Assembly: GCF_014203595.1 (NCBI RefSeq)
Contig: NZ_JACHJK010000006.1
Span: forward strand, 372,001-436,000
Source: Streptomyces echinatus
Lineage (GTDB): Bacteria > Actinomycetota > Actinomycetes > Streptomycetales > Streptomycetaceae
Reading direction: 5' to 3'
DNA: 64,000 bases
Within the stretch, counting starts at the first letter, position 1. Each line of letters starts with the position of its first letter. Positions 50,764 through 58,294 of this stretch are shown here, piece by piece. Under the pieces are notes generated by a model that made no database searches, had not been told where the DNA came from, and saw only the letters and a list, made by a program, of their open reading frames with translations. A program made the position numbers and the translations under genes.

Positions 50764-50869
50764 GCTCCGGGCGTCCGCGGGGCGTCCGTGGTGCTCGCGC
50801 AGTTCCCCGCGCCCCTGGGGGGCTGCGGCCGCCCCCGCCGCACAGGTGGCGCCGGCCTGGGAAGGCCGG
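50764..50869. repeat. Intergenic direct repeat, copy 2
   Basis: This is the second copy, same orientation, 168 nt downstream of the first. It has an intact core and GGGGGGCTGCGGCCGCCCCC, which folds on itself. The element type is common between Streptomyces genes; whether it acts as a terminator or DNA-binding site is unknown. Confidence 0.75.
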
Positions 50870-50890
50870 GAGCGGGGGCGGCCGGTCGGG

Positions 50891-51193
50891 TCAGTCGCGG
50901 CCGCCCTTGTCGGTGGCCGGCCAGACGCCCGTCGACCGGGCGATGGCCTTCGCGCCGGTGCGGTCCACCGCGCTGCGCACCACCGCGAAGATCGCGCCCT
51001 GGACCGCCGCGGCCAGCAGGATCTCCCCCCAGCCGCGGTCCGGGTCCAGGGCGTCGGGCGCGTCGTCCTCGTGCCGGATCGCCTTCCACGCCTTCCGGAA
51101 GGCCATTCCGGCCAGCGCGCCGCCTGCCCAGCTGAGTACGAATCCGACCGGCTGATAGGCGAGTGGAAGCTTCTTCTTCTTGTTCTTGGCCAT
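50891..51193 (-). CDS. DUF4235 membrane protein
   Basis: This 100-residue protein has a Lys-rich start (MAKNKKKKLPLAYQPVGF) and two hydrophobic helices (VLSWAGGALAGMAFRKAWK and EILLAAAVQGAIFAVVRSAVDR), matching actinobacterial DUF4235. It is probably a small integral membrane protein of unknown function. It lies 28 nt downstream of the hydroquinone reductase-like gene start region's 3' side on the same strand. Confidence 0.83.
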   Translation of the reverse strand: MAKNKKKKLPLAYQPVGFVLSWAGGALAGMAFRKAWKAIRHEDDAPDALDPDRGWGEILLAAAVQGAIFAVVRSAVDRTGAKAIARSTGVWPATDKGGRD

Positions 51194-51221
51194 GTGTGAC
51201 TACTTCCTCGTCAGGCGACCC

Positions 51222-52238
51222 TCATGCGGGCCTTCCCTGTGGGGCCACTCGTTCGCCCGGCGGCACCGGCCCCGGCGGCGTGCCCGTCCCGAACGGCCGC
51301 CCGCCCAGCTCCTCCCGGTGGTGCGCGCTCAGCCAGCCGCCGAGATCCGGGCCGAGCGGCACGATGCCGGTGGGGTTGATGCCGCTGTGCACCCGGTAGT
51401 AGTGCCGCTTGATGTGGTCGAAGTCGACCGTGTCGCCGAACCCCGGCGTCTGGAACAGGTCCCGGGCGTACGCCCAGAGCACCGGATGCTCCGCCAGCTT
51501 CCAGCGGTTGCACTTGAAGTGGCCGTGGTAGACGGCGTCGAACCGGACCAGGGTCGTGAACAGCCGGATGTCCGCTTCCGTGAGGGCGCCGCCGACCAGA
51601 TACCGCTGCCCGGACAGCCGCTCACCGAGCAGTTCCAGCCGCCGGAAGACCCCGGCGCACGCCTCCTCGTACTCCTCCTGGTGCGTGGCGAAGCCGGCCC
51701 GGTACACCCCGTTGTTCACGTCCTCGTACACCTCGGCCATCACCTGGTCGATCTCGTCGCGCCGGCCGGCCGGGTACAGGTCCGGCGCTCCGGTGCGGTG
51801 CAGGGCCGTCCACTCGGTGGCCAGGTCCAGAGTGAGGCGCTGGTAGTCGTTGGTCACCAGCTGTCCGCTGGGGACGTCCACCATCGCGGGCACGCTCACC
51901 CCGCCCGGATAGCCGGTCTCCCGCCTGTCGTAGGCCTCGCTCAGGAACCGGATGCCGAGCACCGGGTCCCGGCCGTCCGGGTCCAGGGTGAACCGCCAGC
52001 TGCGGTCGTCCTGGACCGGATCGGCGACGCCCATCGACAGCGCGTCCTCCAGCCCCAGCAGCCGGCGCGAGATCACCGCCCGGCTCGCCCACGGACAGGC
52101 ACGGGAGACCACCAGCCGGTAGCGACCCGCCTCCACCGGCCAGCCGTCCCGGCCGTCGGCGGTGATCCGGTCGCCGAAGTGGCTCCTGGACCTGGTGAAC
52201 GTCCGGTGTCCGTAGGCGCTGTTCCCGTCGACACCCAT
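51222..52238 (-). CDS. Glutathionyl-hydroquinone reductase-like (Xi-class GST) protein
   Basis: This 338-residue protein is of the YqjG/ECM4 family. The catalytic motif CPWA is present in SRACPWASRAVISRRLLGLED. Family segments TNDYQRLTLDLATEW, DEIDQVMAEVYEDVNNGVYRAGFA, LTEADIRLFTTLVRFD, HFKCNR and DFDHIKRHYY are present. ATG 52238 has GAGGAGGAG upstream. The family reduces thiol-hydroquinone conjugates with glutathione. Streptomyces make mycothiol instead, so the thiol partner here is probably different (inference). Confidence 0.87.
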   Translation of the reverse strand: MGVDGNSAYGHRTFTRSRSHFGDRITADGRDGWPVEAGRYRLVVSRACPWASRAVISRRLLGLEDALSMGVADPVQDDRSWRFTLDPDGRDPVLGIRFLSEAYDRRETGYPGGVSVPAMVDVPSGQLVTNDYQRLTLDLATEWTALHRTGAPDLYPAGRRDEIDQVMAEVYEDVNNGVYRAGFATHQEEYEEACAGVFRRLELLGERLSGQRYLVGGALTEADIRLFTTLVRFDAVYHGHFKCNRWKLAEHPVLWAYARDLFQTPGFGDTVDFDHIKRHYYRVHSGINPTGIVPLGPDLGGWLSAHHREELGGRPFGTGTPPGPVPPGERVAPQGRPA

Positions 52239-52334
52239 GTCTCCTCCTCGCCGCCCGTCCCTCCTGCCCACGCGTTCCCCGTTTCGCGCGGAACGCACGG
52301 TGTGAGCCGTCGGCTCGGGGGCAGTCGGCGATAG

Positions 52335-53441
52335 GTGAGCGGGACATCCTCGGAACAGGAGAGGGCCGCACGGACGGCCGAGAACAGCGCGACACGACCG
52401 GGCGGCGCCCCGGGCCCGGAAGGGCCACCGGCACCCGCCGGGGGCGACGGAGACCGGACGACCGGCCCACCGGGCGACCGCCGGGACGATACCGAAGCCG
52501 ACCGGCACACCAAGGTCACCGTCCTCGTCGCGCTCGTCGCCAATCTGGTGATCGCCGTGGCCAAGGCGGCCGGCGGTGTCCTCGCCGGCTCACCGGCACT
52601 GCTGTCCGAGGCGGCGCACTCGGTCGCGGACAGCCTCAACGAGGTCTTCCTGCTGGCCGCCCTGCGCCGCAGCCGACGCCCGGCGGACGCCCGGCACCCG
52701 TTCGGCTACGGCAAGGAGCGCTTCTTCTGGTCCCTGCTCGCCGCCGTGGGCATCTTCGTCATGGGCGGCTGCTTCTCCTTCTTCCAGGGCTTCGAAGCGC
52801 TGCGCGGCGGCGCCGAGGAGAAGTTCAGCGGCTATGTGGCGGGCCTGATCGTGCTGGGCGTGGCCCTGGTCGCCGAGGGGGTCTCGCTGCTGCGGGCCCT
52901 GCACCAGGTGCGCCGGCAGGGCGGCGGCCTGGCCGGGCTGCGCGATCCCGCCCTGCGCACGGTGGTCGCCGAGGACGGCACGGCGGTGCTGGGTGTGACC
53001 CTCGCGATGGCCGGCATGGCCCTGCACATGGTGACCGGACAGGTCGTGTGGGAGGCGTCCGCCTCGCTGGCGATCGGCGTCCTGCTGGTCTACGTCGCCT
53101 ATCGGCTCGGCCGCGACGCCCGCGACCAGCTGATCGGCGCGGCCGCCGACCCCGAGCTGAGCGGCCGGATCCGGGCGCTGCTGCAGGCGCAGCCGGAGAT
53201 CGACAGCGTCGAGGCGCTGTTCACCATGCAGATGGGACTCGACTCCACGCTGGTGGCCGCCCGTATCGATCTGATGCCCGGCCTGGACAGCGAACGCGTC
53301 GAGGAGGTCGCCGTACGCATCAAGCGGTCCCTCGCCCGGACGGTTCCCGAGGCCGACCAGGTCTTCCTCGACGTCACCGACCGGCCGGCGGGCGAGGCAG
53401 GGGAAAGCCCCGCCGCGACGGGGGAACGCGGCGGGGCCTGA
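52335..53441 (+). CDS. Cation diffusion facilitator family transporter
   Basis: This 368-residue protein has a ~55-residue disordered hydrophilic N-terminus, six membrane helices and a C-terminal cytoplasmic domain. TM2 carries the metal motif SEAAHSVADSLNE (H-x3-D), and TM5 has AEDGTAVLGV, the variant with Glu-Asp seen in ZnT9-like members. It probably exports a divalent metal such as zinc in exchange for protons. The GTG start has a weak ribosome site. A strong hairpin overlaps its final codons. Confidence 0.85.
   Translation: MSGTSSEQERAARTAENSATRPGGAPGPEGPPAPAGGDGDRTTGPPGDRRDDTEADRHTKVTVLVALVANLVIAVAKAAGGVLAGSPALLSEAAHSVADSLNEVFLLAALRRSRRPADARHPFGYGKERFFWSLLAAVGIFVMGGCFSFFQGFEALRGGAEEKFSGYVAGLIVLGVALVAEGVSLLRALHQVRRQGGGLAGLRDPALRTVVAEDGTAVLGVTLAMAGMALHMVTGQVVWEASASLAIGVLLVYVAYRLGRDARDQLIGAAADPELSGRIRALLQAQPEIDSVEALFTMQMGLDSTLVAARIDLMPGLDSERVEEVAVRIKRSLARTVPEADQVFLDVTDRPAGEAGESPAATGERGGA
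53407..53437. terminator. Hairpin overlapping the end of the CDF gene
   Basis: GCCCCGCCGCG and CGCGGCGGGGC form a perfect 11-bp stem with a 9-nt loop. The stop codon TGA starts 2 nt after it, so the terminator encodes the last residues. It would also shield the convergent gene. Confidence 0.6.
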
Positions 53442-53568
53442 CGCACGAGTGCCCGCCCGGGAGCCGGTTCACACGTCGCGGAAACAGATTTTTCTGAATC
53501 GGACCGCTCTGCGGCCTGAATCGGCTCCCGTCCGAACCGGCCCCCGCGGGCATCGGCTTCGGTCGGCG

Positions 53569-54018
53569 TCAGCTCCCGTCGAGAGGCTCCAGCACGAAGA
53601 CCGGGATTTGCCGCGCGGTCTTCTCCTGGTACTCGGCATACGGCGGGAACGCGGCCACCGCCCGCTCCCACCACTCGGCCTTCTCCGCGCCGGTGACCTC
53701 ACGCGCCCGCATGTCCCGCCTCTCGGGACCGTCCTGCAGCTCGACGAGCGGATGCGCCTTCACGTTGAAGTACCAGACCGGATGCTTGGGCGCGCCGCCG
53801 ACGGAGGCGACCACCGCGTACCGCCCCGCGTGCTCCACCCGCATCAGCGGCGTCTTGCGGATCTTCCCGCTCTTCGCGCCCAGGGTGGTCAGCACGATCA
53901 CCGGCAGTCCGGTGTCGAGCAGCGTCGTGCCCTTCGTCCCGCCGGAACTCTCGTACTCCTCGACCTGCTCGCGCACCCACTGCGTCGGGCTGGGCTCGTA
54001 CTCGCCCTCAAGAGGCAT
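53569..54018 (-). CDS. Deazaflavin (F420)-dependent nitroreductase-family protein
   Basis: This 149-residue protein is of the Ddn-like family. It has LPVIVLTTLGAKSGKIRKTPLMRVEH, YAVVASVGGAPKHPVWYFNVKAHP and the C-terminal RQIPVFVLEPL. The split-barrel binds F420 in relatives and reduces quinones or nitro groups. ATG 54018 is preferred over 54045 by family start. The gene is single, with a promoter region of unknown structure in the 368-nt gap 54019-54386. Confidence 0.85.
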   Translation of the reverse strand: MPLEGEYEPSPTQWVREQVEEYESSGGTKGTTLLDTGLPVIVLTTLGAKSGKIRKTPLMRVEHAGRYAVVASVGGAPKHPVWYFNVKAHPLVELQDGPERRDMRAREVTGAEKAEWWERAVAAFPPYAEYQEKTARQIPVFVLEPLDGS

Positions 54019-54322
54019 CGTCTGCTGTCCCTTCGTCGGTCCCACGCGTGTCCGCCACCCTCAACACCGTAGATCTCCCGGCGCTTCCCCGCCGCGTGCC
54101 GCGGCCGCCGGCACGGTGATCGCGCCGGCGGACCACGCCCGTGCCCCGCCACCGCCCGGGGCGGCCCGGCCGTGCGGCATCATGTGTACGAGGGCGCTCT
54201 CGTCGTCGCCCGGACCGAGATCGGCGCCGGCTGCCCGGACCGGCCGGTTCCCGCCCCTCGGCCCGTGGTGCTTCGGCCAGATCACGAGGGTCACCGAAGT
54301 GGCCGAACTTCAGGTCGACCCA

Positions 54323-54341
54323 TAGATGCCTGGGGCATCTA
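54323..54341. promoter_or_regulatory. Perfect palindrome upstream of CYP105-type P450
   Basis: TAGATGCCTGGGGCATCTA has perfect 8-nt arms around TGG and lies 45 nt before the P450 ATG. It is probably a repressor site at the promoter of the P450-ferredoxin operon. Apart from this site the 368-nt gap 54019-54386 shows no gene of good quality. Confidence 0.6.
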
Positions 54342-54386
54342 ATGAAGATCGGCACGACGCACTTCCTTCGTCTGCGAGGTCTTCCC

Positions 54387-55616
54387 ATGACGGAACTGAC
54401 GGACATCACCGGCTCGGCTGATCTGCCCGGCCCCGTCGCCTTCCCCCAGGACCGCACCTGCCCCTATCACCCGCCCACCGGCTACGAACCGCTGCGCGAC
54501 GGCCGCCCCCTGTCCCGGGTCACCCTCTACGACGGCCGCGAGGTCTGGCTGGTCACCGCGCAGACCACCGCCCGCGCCCTGCTCAGCGACCCCCGCCTGT
54601 CCACCGACCGCCGCCACTCCGGCTTCCCCGTGCCCACGCCCCGCTTCGAGGCGGGCCGCGACCGCAGGATCGCCCTGCTGGGGATGGACGACCCCGAGCA
54701 CCACCGGCAGCGGCGCATGCTGATCCCGTCGTTCACCGTGAAGCGCGCGGCCGCGCTGCGCCCCTGGATCCAGCGGATCGTGGACGGGCTGCTGGACGCG
54801 ATGACCGAGCAGGGGCCGCCCGCCGATCTGGTCTCCGCCTTCGCGCTGCCCGTGCCGTCGATGGTGATCTGCGGACTGCTCGGTGTGCCCTACGCCGACC
54901 ACGAGTTCTTCGAGGAACAGTCCCGCCGGCTGCTGCGCGGACCGACCGCCGCCGACGCCCAGGAGGCACGGGACCGGCTGGAGGAGTACCTCGACGGGCT
55001 GATCGAGGCCAAGGCGAAGGAGGCGGGACCCGGCGACGGCATCCTCGACGACCTCGTCCACCACCGGCTGCGCGACGGCGAGCTGGAGCGGGCCGACCTG
55101 GTGTCGCTCGCCCTGATCCTGCTGGTCGCCGGGCACGAGACCACCGCCAACATGATCTCCCTGGGTACCTACACCCTCCTCCAGCACCCCGGCCGGCTCG
55201 CCGAGCTGCGCGCCGACCCCGCGCTGCTGCCCGCCGTCGTCGAGGAACTGCTGCGGATGCTGTCCATCGCCGAGGGGCTGCAGCGGGTGGCGCTGGCGGA
55301 CATCGAGATCGCCGGCGCCACGATCCGGGCCGGCGAGGGCGTCCTCTTCGCGACGTCGGTGATCAACCGGGACACCGCCGTGTACGACGGCCCCGACGGC
55401 GTGGACTTCCACCGCCCCGACCGCCACCATGTCGCGTTCGGCTTCGGCATCCACCAGTGCCTGGGCCAGAACCTGGCGCGTGCGGAACTGGAGATCGCCC
55501 TCGGCGCCCTGTTCACACGGCTGCCCGGGCTACGGCTGGCCGCTCCCGCGGAGGACATTCCCTTCAAACCCGGCGACACGATCCAGGGGATGCTGGAACT
55601 CCCCGTGACCTGGTAA
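54387..55616 (+). CDS. Cytochrome P450, CYP105-like
   Basis: This 409-residue soluble class I P450 has an I-helix AGHETTANM, an ELLR K-helix segment, and the heme loop FGFGIHQCLGQNLARAELE. ATG 54387 has GAGG 7 nt upstream. The next gene, 12 nt on, is a 3Fe-4S ferredoxin, as in soyC-soyB of S. griseus and the CYP105D5 pair of S. coelicolor (remembered). It probably oxidises xenobiotics or fatty acids with wide substrate range. Confidence 0.92.
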   Translation: MTELTDITGSADLPGPVAFPQDRTCPYHPPTGYEPLRDGRPLSRVTLYDGREVWLVTAQTTARALLSDPRLSTDRRHSGFPVPTPRFEAGRDRRIALLGMDDPEHHRQRRMLIPSFTVKRAAALRPWIQRIVDGLLDAMTEQGPPADLVSAFALPVPSMVICGLLGVPYADHEFFEEQSRRLLRGPTAADAQEARDRLEEYLDGLIEAKAKEAGPGDGILDDLVHHRLRDGELERADLVSLALILLVAGHETTANMISLGTYTLLQHPGRLAELRADPALLPAVVEELLRMLSIAEGLQRVALADIEIAGATIRAGEGVLFATSVINRDTAVYDGPDGVDFHRPDRHHVAFGFGIHQCLGQNLARAELEIALGALFTRLPGLRLAAPAEDIPFKPGDTIQGMLELPVTW

Positions 55617-55628
55617 GAGGCTCTGCTC

Positions 55629-55835
55629 ATGCACATCGAGATCGACATCGACACGGACGTCTGCATCGGAGCCGGACAGTGCGCGCTGGCCGCGCCGGGC
55701 GTCTTCACCCAGGACGACGACGGGTACAGCATGCTGCTCCCCGGCAGCGAGAACGGCGTGGCGGACCCGATGGTCCGGCAGGCGGCGCGTTCCTGTCCGG
55801 TGAGCGCGATCACCGTGCGGGACACCGCCGGCTGA
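55629..55835 (+). CDS. 3Fe-4S ferredoxin, P450 partner
   Basis: This 68-residue ferredoxin has CIGAGQC near residue 13 and ARSCPVSAI near the C-terminus: three cluster cysteines with Ala/Gly in place of the fourth, as in P450-linked [3Fe-4S] ferredoxins. It has AGAGG before ATG and is co-transcribed with the P450, to which it should deliver electrons from a ferredoxin reductase encoded elsewhere. Confidence 0.92.
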   Translation: MHIEIDIDTDVCIGAGQCALAAPGVFTQDDDGYSMLLPGSENGVADPMVRQAARSCPVSAITVRDTAG

Positions 55836-55915
55836 CGGCCCGGTGGCCCGGTGGCCCGGCGGTACGGCGGCCGTCGTCGTACCGCCGGGGTCGCCCGCCC
55901 ACGGCGGTGAACCCC

Positions 55916-56773
55916 CTAGCGCACCCTGCGGACGTACGCCGCGTCACCCGGCCGGGACACGTCCCGGTCCCGGCGGACGATGCTCAGCCGGTCGCCCCAG
56001 CGGGCGCGGGCCGCGTGCAGACCGTGGTCGGTGTACTCGATGTCCACCACCCGGTCGTCGAACGCCTTCGCGTACACCTCGCACTCGTCGTACTGCCCGC
56101 ACTCCTCCGCCACGGCGAAGTCCACCCCGGCGCGCTCGCGCTGTCCGGTCAGTTCCGCGGTGTTCTTCTGCGCGACGGCCAGGTGCCGGGCGTGCGCGTG
56201 CCGGGAGAGGAGCCGCATGAACGCGGTCGCGTCGGCCGGGCGGAGCAGCCGGTGGGAGCGGGTGTAGCTGTCGTAGTTGTCGGGTTCGACGGCGTCGAAG
56301 CCCTTGTCCGCGCAGCCGTCGATCCACCCGTTCACCCGCCGCGCCACCCGCTCCCGCCCGGCGGGGGTGCGGAGGTCCAGCAGCGGCTCGTTCCAGTCCT
56401 CGTCGATGACGACTCTGCCGTGCGCGTCGCGCAACAGCAGGTCGGCCGGCCAGGAGGAGCGCTCGGCGGGCTGGGCCTGGAACGCGTTGACGTAACAGAT
56501 GTTGTACAGGCCGGGCGCGGGGGAGTCGGACCGGTCGCGGCTGACGATGCGCACTCCCGCGGGCGGGGGATAGGCGCCACCGATCTGGTAGTCGAAGCCG
56601 GCGCCCCGCGGAGGCAGCCGGACGGCGGCGGGTTCCGGGGAAGCGCCGTTGTCGCCGGTCCCGTCGCCGGAGGCACAGCCGGCCAGGGTTGACACCGCCA
56701 CGACCAGGGCCGCCGACAGGGCGCCCAGGGCCGTGCGCGGCCGCGAGGCGCGAAGAACACCCGTGGGGGGCAA
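55916..56773 (-). CDS. GH114-type endo-alpha-1,4-polygalactosaminidase-like lipoprotein
   Basis: This 285-residue protein has a lipoprotein signal (TALGALSAALVVAVSTLAGC) and a GH114-like TIM barrel with FDYQIGGAYPPPAGV, YNICYVNAFQAQP, DLRTPAGRERVARRVNGWID, FDAVEPDNYDSY and AVAQKNTAEL. TTG 56773 is chosen because GGAG lies 5 nt upstream; no ATG/GTG lies suitably placed before the signal. It should act on galactosaminoglycans or related polymers at the cell surface. Confidence 0.82.
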   Translation of the reverse strand: MPPTGVLRASRPRTALGALSAALVVAVSTLAGCASGDGTGDNGASPEPAAVRLPPRGAGFDYQIGGAYPPPAGVRIVSRDRSDSPAPGLYNICYVNAFQAQPAERSSWPADLLLRDAHGRVVIDEDWNEPLLDLRTPAGRERVARRVNGWIDGCADKGFDAVEPDNYDSYTRSHRLLRPADATAFMRLLSRHAHARHLAVAQKNTAELTGQRERAGVDFAVAEECGQYDECEVYAKAFDDRVVDIEYTDHGLHAARARWGDRLSIVRRDRDVSRPGDAAYVRRVR

Positions 56774-56912
56774 GTCCGCTCCATCCTGCCCACGCCGGGC
56801 GGCGCGGCACGAGTCAGGATCAAATCGCCCGGACGTTCCCGTCGTCAAGTCGGCCCAGGGCCGCGCCGTAGGCTCGGTCGTGACCATCGTCCCGAAGGCA
56901 GGAGCAGCAACG

Positions 56913-57881
56913 ATGCAGTACGTGAAGCTCGGTTCGACGGGCCTGGACGTCTCGCGGATCTGTCTGGGCTGCATGACCTACGGACTGCCGGACCGCGGCA
57001 CGCACGAATGGACCCTGGACGAGGAGGCGTCCCGCCCGCTGATCCGGCAGGCGCTGGAGGCGGGGATCAACTTCTTCGACACCGCGAACGTCTACTCCGA
57101 CGGCACCAGCGAGGAGATCGTCGGCAAGGCCCTGCGCGACTTCGCGGCCCGCGACGAGATCGTGCTCGCCACCAAGGTGAACGGCCGGATGCGGCCCGGC
57201 CCGAACGGCGCCGGTCTGTCCCGCAAGGCGATCATGACCGAGATCGACCACAGCCTGCGCCGCCTCGGCACCGACTACGTGGACCTCTACCAGATCCACC
57301 GCTACGACCACGCCACTCCCGTCGAGGAGACGATGGAGGCGCTGCACGACGTGGTCAAGGCGGGCAAGGCCCGCTACATCGGGGCGAGTTCGATGTACGC
57401 CTGGGAGTTCTCCAAGGCGCAGTACACCGCCGAACGGCATGGCTGGACGAAGTTCGTGTCCATGCAGAACCACTACAACCTGCTCTACCGCGAGGAGGAG
57501 CGGGAGATGCTGCCCCTGTGCGCGGACCAGGGCGTCGGCGTGCTGCCGTGGAGCCCGCTCGCCCGCGGCAGGCTCACTCGCGACTGGGGCACGGTCACCG
57601 GGCGCAGCGCCACCGACGACTTCGGCGGCCGGCTCTACCTGGAGAGCGACGGCGCGATCGTCGAGGCGGTCACCCGCATCGCCGCCGACCGGGGCGTGCC
57701 GCGCGCCCAGGTGGCCCTCGCCTGGCTGCTGCACCAGGACACGGTGGCGGCGCCCATCGTCGGCGCGGCCGAGCCGCGCCATGTCGAGGACGCGGTGGCC
57801 GCCGTCGAACTGGTCCTGAGCGACAAGGAGATCGAGGAACTCCAGCAGCCCTACACCCCGCGGGCCGTCAGCGGGCACTGA
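56913..57881 (+). CDS. Aldo/keto reductase
   Basis: This 322-residue protein has the AKR barrel with Asp/Tyr in FFDTANVYSDG, Lys in VLATKVNGR and His in YQIHRYDH, a complete catalytic tetrad. The NADPH-binding end GAAEPRHVEDAV is present. CAGGAG lies 9 nt before ATG 56913. It resembles YajO/general stress protein 69-type reductases. It probably reduces aldehydes; the natural substrate is unknown. Confidence 0.9.
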   Translation: MQYVKLGSTGLDVSRICLGCMTYGLPDRGTHEWTLDEEASRPLIRQALEAGINFFDTANVYSDGTSEEIVGKALRDFAARDEIVLATKVNGRMRPGPNGAGLSRKAIMTEIDHSLRRLGTDYVDLYQIHRYDHATPVEETMEALHDVVKAGKARYIGASSMYAWEFSKAQYTAERHGWTKFVSMQNHYNLLYREEEREMLPLCADQGVGVLPWSPLARGRLTRDWGTVTGRSATDDFGGRLYLESDGAIVEAVTRIAADRGVPRAQVALAWLLHQDTVAAPIVGAAEPRHVEDAVAAVELVLSDKEIEELQQPYTPRAVSGH

Positions 57882-57988
57882 GCCGCTCCCGTGGTGCCGG
57901 GCCGCTTCGGCCGGGGCCCGGACCACGGCGTCGGCCGCCTTCGGCGCCCACCGGGCGGGCGAGGGCGGTAATGGGGAATTGGCCGGCC

Positions 57989-58053
57989 TTGACGAAACGT
58001 CAATAGGAGCATTGACGAAACGTCAATAGGTCACCCTTGACGAAACGTCAATA
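57989..58053. repeat. Three 17-nt palindromic iterons
   Basis: TTGACGAAACGTCAATA occurs three times without a mismatch, at 57989, 58012 and 58037 (23 and 25 nt start to start). Each has perfect 6-nt arms TTGACG/CGTCAA around AAA. They lie 108 nt after the aldo/keto reductase and 242 nt before the sigma-lectin gene, in a comparatively AT-rich 413-nt gap. Cooperative protein binding on one face of the helix is likely. Confidence 0.85.
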
Positions 58054-58241
58054 AAGGAACGCCCGCCGGGAATACCGAGAATCGTGAGATCTCTTGTTCG
58101 GCGTGTTCGGCTGTGCAAAAGTGTGCGTCGTCGGCGCGCAGACACATACATTCCGCTCTATGTGCCAGGCTGCTCCCCGTACACCCCCCACGCTTCAAAA
58201 GAGCCTCCCCAGGTGCACGTTCGAGCTGTCTCACGACGTTC

Positions 58242-58259
58242 CCATACCCTTTGGTATGG
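58242..58259. promoter_or_regulatory. Inverted repeat near the start of the sigma-lectin gene
   Basis: CCATACC and GGTATGG form perfect 7-nt arms around CTTT, 36 nt before the GTG. It could be an operator or a short leader hairpin. Confidence 0.5.
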
Positions 58260-58294
58260 ACTAATTCCGTACGTGCGTCTGGAGGAATACGGTC

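Noticed and set aside
54061..54294. Possible 77-residue gene on the minus strand (GTG start, LVIWPKHHGPRGGNRP)
   Set aside because: Codon use is fairly coding-like, but there is no ribosome site, no recognisable domain, and it shares the gap with the CYP105 promoter. Evidence is too weak.
57989..58053. Iteron array as a minimal CRISPR
   Set aside because: Repeats are only 17 nt, spacers are 6 and 8 nt, and no cas gene is near; a binding-site array fits better.
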